Translations under genes and position numbers: made by a program
Assembly: GCA_964035545.1 (NCBI GenBank)
Contig: OZ037770.1
Span: forward strand, 115,001-179,000
Length of the DNA stretch: 64,000 bases
Reading direction: 5' to 3'
Source: Bugula neritina
Lineage: Eukaryota > Bryozoa > Gymnolaemata > Cheilostomatida > Bugulidae
In this document: positions 52,601 to 60,445 of the stretch, piece after piece
Layout of the letters: the number at the start of each line of letters is the position of its first letter
Position numbering within the stretch: the stretch's first letter is position 1
Notes under the pieces: model-generated
What the model was told of the DNA's origin: nothing
The model's input: the letters and a program-made list of their open reading frames with translations, nothing else
Database searches by the model: none

Positions 52601-53283
52601 CTCGGTACGTGTGTTACTACCTCGGTACGTGTGTTACTACCTCGGTACGTGTGTTATACAGTATGTTACTACAACATATTATATACTATATACTCTATAC
52701 TATATACTATACACTATATACTATATACTATACACTATACACTATATACTATACACTATACACTATGTACTATACAATAGAGAACGTACAGAAGCACCTG
52801 CTCTCACATGACACTATACACTATATACTATACTATAGAGAACGTACAGAAGCACCTGCTCTCACATGACACAGACCTCTGTCGCTCTCTCGTAGCTAAT
52901 CTCACAATCATAAACAACTCACTCCAAGATGTCGGCAAAGATGGCAAGTTACAGCTCCTCTTGTGTATAGCTGTACGGTGAGTGTCAACTCTAATCTTAT
53001 TGGCTGTTTGCCTGTCAACTGTGTTCTCATTGGCTGTTCACCTGTCAACTCTAATCTTATTGGCTGTCAACCTGTCAACTCTAATCTTATTGGTTGTAGT
53101 GATCACCTGCTAACTGAATGGCTGACCTACTTATCTGTCTGTCCAATCACGAAGCAGATGTACGAAGACACTGCTTTCCTATTGGACGAGCCTCAGATTC
53201 AGTTCCTAGTCAACTTAGTCAGCATGTTACGCTCCTACCATGTCACTCTCGAGCCTTCCATCACAAAGGGCCTTGACATTTAG
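35554..53283 (+). CDS. DENND5: DENND5 (Rab6IP1-like) DENN-RUN-PLAT-RUN protein, 23 exons, 1285 aa
   Basis: Exons: 35554-35680, 35890-35999, 37471-37599, 38643-38994, 39814-40127, 40480-40636, 40903-41135, 41971-42187, 43249-43419, 46560-46698, 46793-46955, 48268-48544, 49478-49519, 49671-49739, 50064-50196, 50626-50754, 50865-50986, 51102-51253, 51370-51488, 51694-51863, 52115-52324, 52839-52977, 53100-53283. All are GT-AG and in phase; the total is exactly 1286 codons with stop. Tripartite DENN about 10-600 ([54 protein letters not shown]), RUN1 about 690-960 ([33 protein letters not shown]), PLAT about 965-1065 ([17 protein letters not shown]), RUN2 about 1115-1285 ([19 protein letters not shown], ending KGLDI as in vertebrates). 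The family acts as GEF/effector for endosomal and Golgi Rabs (Rab39, Rab6, Rab11). An in-frame TGA precedes the ATG. Exons 13-15, a Ser/acidic linker, are the least certain. Confidence 0.93.
36028..36235. repeat. 26-bp palindromic array, DENND5 intron 2
   Basis: ATTACTATATATAGTAAT-type palindromes followed by GATACTCT, about eight copies near the intron's 5' end. Confidence 0.9.
36391..37470 (+). repeat. 20-bp minisatellite copying the exon 3 acceptor, about 54 copies
   Basis: Unit TTATATACTCTATATTACAG. The last copy's TTACAG is the acceptor used by DENND5 exon 3 at 37471. All three plus-strand frames are open through the array because the unit contains no stop in any frame. Confidence 0.95.
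37605..37770. repeat. 22-bp minisatellite, DENND5 intron 3
   Basis: Core TCTCTGTATAACCTACACC, about seven copies just after the exon 3 donor. Confidence 0.9.
38110..38600 (+). repeat. CT-only polypyrimidine tract, DENND5 intron 3
   Basis: About 490 bp of almost pure C/T on the sense strand ending about 40 nt before the exon 4 acceptor. Ser-Leu-Pro and Arg-Glu-Gly frames are artefacts. Confidence 0.95.
38995..39813 (+). repeat. CTCTATATA array filling DENND5 intron 4
   Basis: The whole 819-bp intron, from directly after the donor, is CTCTATATA/CTATATACT units with few variants; the acceptor is at 39814. Confidence 0.95.
40130..40455 (+). repeat. 25-bp minisatellite, DENND5 intron 5
   Basis: Core TTATACAGTGGTGTACTAGA followed by a G run, about 13 copies, starting within a few bases of the donor. 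Confidence 0.95.
40637..40895 (+). repeat. ATCTAGTAATAT array, DENND5 intron 6
   Basis: Variable ATATCTAGTAATATA units fill this 266-bp intron. Confidence 0.9.
41136..41380 (+). repeat. 23-bp minisatellite, DENND5 intron 7
   Basis: Core GTCACACTCACCTGCTACTA, about ten copies, starting 5 nt into the intron. Confidence 0.95.
41645..41925 (+). repeat. 35-bp minisatellite, DENND5 intron 7
   Basis: Core GTAGTTTCACTTTAGTACTA, about eight copies, in the same intron as the 23-bp array. Confidence 0.95.
42188..43248 (+). other. DENND5 intron 8 with an open stretch
   Basis: Includes ACACTGT repeats (42320-42390), a threefold 16-bp GAGCTGTGTTAGTAGT repeat (about 42750-42797) and a GC-richer segment open for about 127 codons (42770-43150) with no ATG and no recognised homology. 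An in-frame alternative acceptor at 43174 is treated in the findings. Confidence 0.5.
43425..43735 (+). repeat. ACT/AGT trinucleotide tract, DENND5 intron 9
   Basis: Begins directly after the exon 9 donor. Poly-Thr, Val and Ser frames are artefacts. Confidence 0.95.
43758..44107. mobile_element. MITE-like element with about 44-bp terminal inverted repeats
   Basis: The left end (43758-43801, starting GCCACACGGG) matches the reverse complement of the right end (44064-44107, ending CCCGTGTGGC) with a handful of mismatches. The 350-bp element has no coding capacity. No target-site duplication was confirmed, so the superfamily is open. Confidence 0.75.
44300..44410. repeat. 24-bp minisatellite, four copies
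   Basis: Core GAGAGTCACTACTGACTGTG in DENND5 intron 9. Confidence 0.9.
44669..44810. repeat. 71-bp direct duplication
   Basis: Two adjacent copies starting GAGTGCAGTGTAGTGAGTTA and differing at a few positions. Confidence 0.85.
44889..44894 (-). terminator. PolyA signal of the nested minus-strand gene
   Basis: AATAAA on the minus strand about 100 nt after the stop codon at 44997. Confidence 0.55.
44997..46187 (-). CDS. Intronless nested gene, 396 aa, tentative scramblase/tubby-C-like protein
   Basis: Single open frame inside DENND5 intron 9 on the opposite strand. The start context CAAGATGGCC fits a Kozak site, GC content is above the flanking sequence and a polyA signal follows. I do not recognise the family with certainty. 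Two stretches recall the phospholipid scramblase/LURP-one (tubby-C-like) fold: VYDRFGNR with [17 protein letters not shown] (a strand-turn pattern), and a C-terminal [21 protein letters not shown] that resembles the scramblase end, where an acidic LD...MK segment precedes a hydrophobic helix. The internal region [18 protein letters not shown] is also of that style. The protein is longer than a single scramblase domain, so two such domains or a divergent N-terminal half are possible. Lack of introns among intron-rich neighbours suggests a retrocopy origin. Confidence 0.75.
   Translation of the reverse strand: MAADCDEPADLLTSLLRGQFAVRADRVTALNVSLSTQFDIIRSDLEPGTLGCIYADRVRGSSRVTVRLVDREGQHVGGGGLDDKRWLEPSQFHLRSSTFDVQAVVSKGSVSVTQNGVSETLEIRRSPTNGSDVIQFVRSDDTVARLHREEAVIVITALEGCSQQVIGVIVLAAMREYYHFLLYEPLPVELPVRREESEVKMCWRVDIRPACRDQLVIGEGEFYKYGRLYANVIDSTRDSRVVHVLEVLSLTHQILVYDRFGNRQAYCTANSGPGGDSLNTVTVYRDDGTAVGVYTMFTEQNPSTTCFSPEGNCSYFVTSPVTPGSRANIIAVDAANCSLAKVIYGERAVKILFLDEGLDDDMKLLLLITCSDLAFVYYNIFNQILPHRPCYFTPTD
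46300..46545 (+). repeat. 22-bp minisatellite upstream of DENND5 exon 10
   Basis: Core CACATTACAACATATAATAT with AG, about 11 copies. Units contain TTACAG and ATATAG, both acceptor-like; the array ends about 17 nt before the true acceptor at 46559. Confidence 0.9.
46970..48250 (+). repeat. 23-bp minisatellite, about 55 copies, filling DENND5 intron 11
   Basis: Core CTATATACTGTAGAATACAC, occupying nearly all of the 1312-bp intron 46956-48267. Variants TATGCTG and CACTTAC occur in patches. Confidence 0.95.
48545..49477 (+). other. DENND5 intron 12 with CTGTCTGTGTGTCTC array
   Basis: 48898-49405 is a CTGTCTGT/CTCCTCTC pyrimidine-rich array; the rest is unique. Cys-Leu-Ser-Val frames in it are artefacts. 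Confidence 0.9.
50197..50612 (+). repeat. 19-bp minisatellite, about 21 copies, DENND5 intron 15
   Basis: Unit GTACATGTGTTACTACAGT. The intron itself begins GTACATGTTG, so the array begins at the donor. Confidence 0.95.
51515..51680 (+). repeat. 21-bp minisatellite resembling the exon 20 acceptor
   Basis: Core CTATCTAGGTCACACGTACA, eight copies. The CTATTTAG/GT core matches the true acceptor (GTATTTAG before GTTCCC at 51694). Confidence 0.9.
51885..52100 (+). repeat. 23-bp minisatellite, DENND5 intron 20
   Basis: Core TAGAGTTGTCTGTCCATCAT, about nine copies. Confidence 0.95.
52312..52660 (+). repeat. 20-bp minisatellite copying the exon 21 donor, 17 copies
   Basis: Unit CTCGGTACGTGTGTTACTAC. 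The first copy spans the true junction: exon ends ACTACCTCG at 52324 and the intron starts GTACGT. Confidence 0.95.
52781..52872 (+). repeat. 58-bp-spaced duplication of acceptor plus 5' part of exon 22
   Basis: AGAACGTACAGAAGCACCTG and the following bases occur at 52781 and again at 52839, both preceded by an ATAG acceptor. Only the second reads through in frame. Confidence 0.95.
52990..53095 (+). repeat. 31-bp array before DENND5 exon 23
   Basis: Four copies of CTGTCAACTCTAATCTTATT plus GGCTGT. The last one carries the branch-like CTAAT and the acceptor TTGTAG. Confidence 0.85.
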
Positions 53284-53689
53284 CCTCAGTTCTCTAACAA
53301 TCACACAGTACGACTACTTAATTAACGCTACTCTGTATATATTGAGCATGTACTATTGTTCATTGCCAAAGACAACTTTTATATTGTATAATTTTGTATT
53401 TTCTAACTCGTGCAATATTCTATGTGACCAGCTTAATCAAAATACTGAGAATAGTTGAGCTGATAGAGTGTTGCCTAAGTTCCCTGGTGCTTTTAGACTG
53501 TGCTGCAGTATACACGCCCCTTCTTTCTGTTGGCATGCTGTAGTAGCATTACCTTACCTCACAGTCTCTCATCTTATTGTTTCTACCATTTCATTCTAAT
53601 ATTGTATGCTATTTCAATCTATCATATATTTCACTATATACTGTGCCTTCTATTATGATCCGTGTTATGAAGTTTAGTCAATAAAACAC

Positions 53690-53716
53690 CTACACATATA
53701 TTTCTTCATCAATAAA
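53690..53716 (+). terminator. Tandem polyA signals of DENND5
   Basis: AATAAA at 53690-53695 and again at 53711-53716, about 410 and 430 nt after the stop codon. Confidence 0.6.
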
Positions 53717-56700
53717 GTTCTTTAAATTTAGATTTGTCTTCTACTGACTTATCTGTCCTTCCACCATCACATACTTTTTCTCAATGTTATACACACGCAC
53801 GATTTGCAGTGTTTCTAGTTGAGACAACTCTCACTAACCTGTACCAGCAGTGTTTCAACTGGCAAGTAGATGGGCGAGTTATTATAATATTCTCTCTCGT
53901 AGCTGATGGCTTTCAGTATACAGGAGAGTTGTGTTCTCCTGTATTACACTAAGTACACAGTTGTCCTGTTTCCAGGTGTAGTGTGGAATAATTCCAGTAC
54001 ACTTATAGCACTCTATTGTCTGTGTATTCCCTTCCCTATTGTCCTCCCTCACACTGTAGACTGTAACATAATAACCAGCACACGACCAGCCTATTCAACA
54101 CAGTCGGTCTCTCTCAACTATTGTCTATCATCCCCCTGTGACCTCACCACTCACGCTAACTCGTAAACTCAACTCACACGAAATTTGAGATCAACTCGTA
54201 ACCTTCAATACTACTAACGCAGCTGAGGGGACCTCTGGGACCAGGCTTCCAGTACAGGAAAACAGTGCTTTCTTCAGCTCATATGTTGTGTGTATCTGTT
54301 TACATGCAGTATTTGTGTTGAACTAGTGTTTATATATACTATTAGCCAGTTTCTTTGCATTTTCATATTTTTATTTTATATATAGACAATTTCTATTAAT
54401 ACTAAAAGTTATTAGAATATCTTGAGGAAATTATACTGTTATAAATCACATCTCCCTCTTCAACAACAATGAAGTACTCTGTTATTACTATTCCCTTCTT
54501 GCAGTCAATGCTTTGAAAACACTTGAAAGATATGCAAGTGATTAGATTCTGCACTGGCCACACTTGCAGTGAGATTTTAGTGTACACAAAGACTAGCATT
54601 AAGTAAAGTGTAAACATAATCTATCTATTTAGAATAATAATGTCTAGCTCAAGCACCATTAGCTTGTCTTCAATATCTCTCATGTCTTGGGCACATCATC
54701 ACTTTGATCTCCTATCTACATCACCATTTCTCTGAAGATGTCATTGTATATAGTATACACACTTCACTTCATTACTGCATACAATATTCTAATAATACTC
54801 TCATAGCACTAGCTGGTCACAAATAACAGCTGACCCTTACTCTACTACGTATAGCTGTGACATGGACTGTCTTACAACTAAACTGCAGGACACCAAAACT
54901 GCTGGGAAACACTTAATACTAACAATATCAGAGGAATACATACTACTTCTGCACTAGTAAGCTAAACCCTGACCAGAAAACTCTGTTTTAATAAAGCTCT
55001 TAGAAAAAGTAGTGAGGCACAAAAGTAGGTGTAGTTTATGGACATTTAGCTCTGCATTGCAGTGAAGCGAGTGAAGGGAATCTAAAGACTGGAAGGAGCA
55101 TGTTATGGGAGTTGTGTTCTATTATTCATCATACAAAGTTACCGATAGCCATTTTACCGTTTAAGTTTGCATTTCTCCTCCTATGTAAAGTTTTATAGAT
55201 AAGGCAACTGCAGAAACAGATGCTCTTATTACGCTGTATCCACGCTGGGGCACTGCTCAGACACCTGTTGAGTGCTGCCACTTACTTATCTCCTCTATAC
55301 TGCCTCTACTCAAGTGTCCACCTCACCTCAATCACTCTACATGACAGCTCAGCAAACTCACTCCATCTGTAAGCTCCTGCAATCACCTGCTAACCAAACA
55401 TTACAGGAGATAATCCCCATGTACCAACAACTCCTCATTACAGTATTGCCCATTAATTAATGTATGTAAATATTGTTATAAGAACAATAATGCTCAGCAT
55501 TTGTTTGGGAAAGCTACTGGATATATTCTTAGTTTTTCTGCTCATGCATACAGATTTTTCATAACTATACTACGTTTACTGCAAGTACCTGCAGCTGCAT
55601 GCCTACTACCTTTTCATAGCATTTCATAGCTACCTTAAAGCTATTTATTTGACAATAGTTATCATTTTTGGCAGATAATAAACAGTTTGTTGTTATTACT
55701 AATATTATATTTTAGTGAATATACTTTCAAAATATAATTGCTATATATTATAATCACATTTTTAACATTTCATTCATGAATTTAATTGTTCAGATTGATA
55801 AAATTTTTATTAGCTCATGAAATAGCTATATTTTCATTTGATCAGCGTTATATCTGCACATCAGTTGATGTTATCAGTGTTTAGAAAGTGATTAGTTTAC
55901 ACATTGTCTCTATAGCTCATGTCCCTCTGTATCTTCAAAGTAACTCCTTTCACTAATTGTCCACAAGTGAAAGTCACTTTAATACTTTGGTTTTATTTAT
56001 GAACTTTATTGTCTGCAACACTCGCCTCTGATCTTCATAGTTTGGTGAACCGCTGAGATTATGTGTGCAGATAAAATACGCATTAAAATAGCATTAAAAT
56101 CATTCCAATATTTGAAGTTTTCTCTGTATTTTCGCTGTTTACAAGAATATTCTACTGTACGGTATATAGTTACGTATAATAGGCTATATTATTTACTGTA
56201 CAGCATATTTCTATTACAGCATGCAAAGCATGTAAAACGTTATAGTTTCTTACATAGTTAAAGTTACTTTTCCAGTTAACTGAACAGGTGGTAGTTTAGT
56301 TGTATTTTATGTACCACCTTATTCCTAATCATTCTTTTATATTATATCTAGTATTACATCTTGATCCTTTACATCCACAGGATGCAAACTTCATAATAAA
56401 ATTATTAATATCTAAGTCCATCATTACAACTTATCTTTGTTAATCAACAACTGTATCAGCATTAACATTTCAATTTAGTCACAAATATTAATTAATTTAT
56501 TAAACAGTATGTGGCACTTTGTAGTAATATAACAATTACTCAACCATTAGTAACAATGTAAACATAAAGTGACATAAATCATGAGCCAGTCACCTAAAGG
56601 GAACACACACCCTACCACGACACACTGGCGCCCCTCTTCTCTATTAATCTCCAACTTATCGCTTCACTGAATCTCCCCTCTTCAATTCTATTTGATTTTA

Positions 56701-57200
56701 TCTCCATTTAAAATGAGACTCGGTAATTATGTTTTATTGATGTGTGACATGGATAGTTTAACTGACAAAGTGAAAGTTATGGATATAACGTTTACTTATT
56801 CTACTTTCACAATTATCGTATCAAATAATGATTAATAAATAATAAAATATATTAATTGAATGCATTAATCATTCTTTAGAATCAACTACTGTAACTTGAA
56901 CCATTTAATTCGCTGGCATTTACTGGGGAAGGGTTTTGTCTAGTGTATTGCATTATCATCACCAGCACTACGGGACATTGTAGATCACTTATAATGTTCT
57001 CTCACTTACTCTCACTTAGGCCTACTCTTCCTTGTTATATCGATTTTATTTCCTGTTTAAATTTTCAGCTAAGCTTCATCTTTTAACTTTTAACCAAAAT
57101 ACAATATAAACTGGAAATATTCAAAAATCTAAGACAGACGACTTTTCAGCTACAATGTCTTGTTGAAACTTTGGTTTATTCCAAAGCTTGTTTGTTTACA
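53717..57200. other. Intergenic region
   Basis: AT-rich unique sequence. Short frames (for example 53734-53952 and 55272-55460) show no recognisable domain or splice context. Nothing else supported. Confidence 0.55.
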
Positions 57201-57201
57201 A

Positions 57202-57500
57202 GCAGCAGTTGACTGAGATGTAATTGGTCCAGCAGCAGTTAGCTGAGCTATGATTGGCTGAGGAGCAGTTAGCTGAGCTATGATTGGCTGAGGAGCAGTT
57301 GACTGAGATGTAATTGGTCCAGCAGCAGTTAGCTGAGCTATGATTGGCTGAGGAGCAGTTAGCTGAGCTATGATTGGCTGAGGAGCAGTTAGCTGAGCTA
57401 TGATTGGCTGAGGAGCAGTTAGCTGAGCTATGATTGGCTGAGGAGCAGTTAGCTGAGCTATGATTGGCCGAGGAGCAGTTAGCTGAACTATGATTGGCCG
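57202..57500. repeat. 30-bp array with ten CCAAT-box cores
   Basis: Units contain TGATTGGCTG (reverse complement CAGCCAATCA) or TAATTGG, ten ATTGG cores exactly 30 bp apart. The minus-strand Ser-Ala-Asn-His frame is an artefact of the unit length. Confidence 0.9.
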
Positions 57501-58595
57501 AGCTGCAATGTGATAAGCAAAGCAGGATGCACACTGTACTAGACTATAAACTCTTGAAATTCAAACGATGCTTTGAAAAATTCCCCAACAGCTGAAAAAT
57601 TATTTATGCTGTTTGTAGAATTATTTCCTTTGAACTAAAAACCAATTTTAGGCTTAAAATCAACTTGAGTTTTACAATTCGAAATAAACAACGAAACTGT
57701 TAATTTGTTTACAGTATAAAATTAGGTCTACTGCTTATGTTACAGTCTACACACTACACACTCTAACAATACTCTTCGTAGCTGCAATGTCATCCATTTT
57801 CACTAAATTTGTAGAAAGGAAGTGTTTTGGTGGAGCCACAGGTGAGGTAATGAGGGCCCCAGGTGAGGTAATGAGGTAACACAGCTGTTATACTGGGTTT
57901 CACCACAGGATGCTTCTTCTGTGGCCACCCCTAGACACCTTCTATACAGATTCACTGATTAAATTCCAAACGGAATACAAATAGCTTCGACATAGCCTGA
58001 GCTATCATTAAAGAATATATCACATTCTGTAGTCTGAGAACAATAGCTGGAAGCACTTCAATCAAACACCGACAATAGTTGCAATTATCAGGGGCAAACA
58101 CATGGTAATTAAGTAACACACTAAACCTGTGTTCTGCGTGGTATATCTTACAGTGCCATCTCTCAGGGCATATCAACAACAATATGCGCAGGTATTTAAG
58201 TTATTTATATAAACAGTAATATCACTTAATACATCTCTTTGCTAACCCCCTAAAGATAACAGGAATGCAATGTTCAGAATCATATTGTTACAGTTCCTCC
58301 CTATCAGATGTGATGGAATACGCACAACTGTTGACTCTGCAACAACTTGCTATACAGTTAGTTGACTGTAGCGTAGTGATACTATAATACAATGTTATGA
58401 TATATAATACTCTAATATATAACACTATGATATGATCATGTGATATGATACTATAATTATTATAATAGGCTGGGATATAACAATATAATACAATATATTA
58501 CTATAATATAGTGATATAATACATATACTATATTACATTACGATGTAATACATAAGGCTAGGGTCTAATAACATAATATACTATAATACAATATG

Positions 58596-58805
58596 CAGGG
58601 AGTAGCCGTGGTCTAGGGGTTAGAGCGTTTGCTTAGTTTACAGGAAGTCATGGGTTCGAACCCCATTAAAAGCCTTTGGTGATGTTAGGAAGAGCATCCA
58701 GTCATAATTGCTTCTGTGCCCCCTTCTGATTAAGTCCTTAGCCCGATTTAAAAAACCCCTTTTCATCAGGGGTTTCTCACGCAGGGATAGTGACTATAAA
58801 ATCGT
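58596..58805 (+). repeat. tRNA-derived SINE
   Basis: Box A-like GGTCTAGGGGTTAGAGCG (58610-58627) and perfect box B GGTTCGAACCC (58653-58663) with a T-arm that pairs (ATGGG/CCCAT), but no acceptor-stem match, so not a tRNA. The body follows with AGGAAGAGCATCCAGTCATA, a motif I associate with LINE-derived SINE tails, and an AAACCCC/GGGGTTT hairpin near 58755-58780. Confidence 0.75.
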
Positions 58806-59860
58806 GTGCGTTTTTATATAATACAATATGAATTATAGTATAGTATATTATACTACTTTGTTCTATCAGCTAGCAGGGAGTTCAGGATGAAATCTTTCTT
58901 AAGCAATTTTCTTCACTTTAATTCAATGATTTAATGAGTTTTATAATAAATAAACAATCACATAAACAGCAGGTTTTACCTAAGGGGTGCTGTATATAAC
59001 TGCAGTGAGTTAAATATTTTATTTAGATGTCACAGAATATGAAAACGATCAGAATATAGAGTGAAAAGTGAGAAGATTATGAAAACAAGCAGCAACTTGC
59101 TGAACATGGGAAAATTATTTTAAAACAATTACAAAACATATCATGTGCTGAATTGAGTCCCGGAGTTAAACCCTTGTCACTAAATGCTGTAACACAGCTG
59201 TGGACTTCCTTTCAACTGGGACCTGCAGGGCAGAGCAGTGCTTGTAGCAGTGATGTCAACTTACAGCCTTAGGCTATAGCGGATAGCAGGGCACTTGAGT
59301 AATGACAGAGTCACACTTGAGTATTGATAGAGTCAGCTAAAGCAAAATGGCTGTCACAAAAACAATTTCAGTTTAGTTTTTTTATAATTTGCCAGTGTTT
59401 AGAATTTGAGTTTCTCATCACAGAGTTATTAGAAGCCATTAAAATTTGAATTTTTGAATTCAGTGCTCATTTTATTCAGCCCTTCTAGGAGCTTAAGACA
59501 GTGTCAGTAGAAGTAGACACGGGGATTCGCTACATGTTAGAGAGACATTTCAGTGTGTTCTATTTATAGTGCTTTGAGCATACAATAACTGAATGACAAA
59601 ACTATAATATTGTTATTATAACTTTATTTCAAGCATGAAACAATATAATGATTATAAATATAAATATAAAGTTGATTTCCAACACGTAGCACCAGGGAGT
59701 CATATTCAGAATATATTACAGAATAATTTACTAACTTTACAGCCACAGTAAGAATAAGTTATATACATATACATTCAAGTATTTCAATTATTAGGATTTA
59801 TTGTTACTTGTTAAATAGATTTTATAAATATTTGCCAACAGTATAGTATATCATCACAGT

Positions 59861-60020
59861 AAAGGTGTCAGCTGGTATGTTGAGAGAAGTAGTATAGAGG
59901 TGTCAGCTGGTATGTTGAGAGAAGTAGTAGAGGTGTCAGCTGGTATGTTGAGGGAAGAAGTAGAAGTGTCAGCTGGTATGTTGAGAGAAGAAGTAGAAGT
60001 GTCAGCTGGTATGTTGATAC
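59861..60020. repeat. 32-bp array with five CAGCTG E-boxes
   Basis: Core GTGTCAGCTGGTATGTTGAG, five copies, 430-580 bp beyond the bHLH gene's stop codon. Confidence 0.9.
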
Positions 60021-60263
60021 CTCTGTAGGCAGTTGACCCTCTTGTACCCCTGAAACATATGAAATAATTTATTTAGTCAACTAACATCTACTCTAGTTTC
60101 TGCATAACATTAAAATATGCACAATAAATAAATATGCACAATAAATAAATTAAATATTTAGCATTTAACACGATTTACCTGTTAGTATAAAGCTGATACA
60201 CCAAAGAGCATAAAGGAGTTGCCTTGTGTTGTTAAACTTCTCTCAATGAAGGATAGAACTTCT

Positions 60264-60269
60264 TTTATT
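60264..60269 (-). terminator. PolyA signal of the bHLH gene
   Basis: AATAAA on the minus strand about 180 nt after the stop codon. Confidence 0.5.
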
Positions 60270-60445
60270 GTTACATCTTTTAGATCTGAAACACACAGCT
60301 AGTGGGTATATAAAACCTCAATGCTTGTTAATACATAGAAACTATTATACATTTCTTATTATATGTGGACAAAGTAGTCATTAGCTATAACTTGGAGTTA
60401 TCTTGTCTTCATAGTAAACATTAAATAGCAACTTACTGTTATTTC

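Larger units (their letters stand above)
57501..60263. other. Intergenic region with SINE and E-box array
   Basis: AT-rich with TATAATA-type sequence (58380-58590), a tRNA-SINE, and an E-box repeat 3' of the bHLH gene. No gene supported. Confidence 0.55.

Noticed and set aside
57196-57534. Minus-strand SSANHSSANC frame of 112 codons
   Set aside because: 30-bp CCAAT array whose unit is a multiple of three; no flanking coding sequence.
58601-58675. Possible functional tRNA gene
   Set aside because: A and B boxes and the T-arm are good, but the acceptor stem does not pair; fits a SINE head better.
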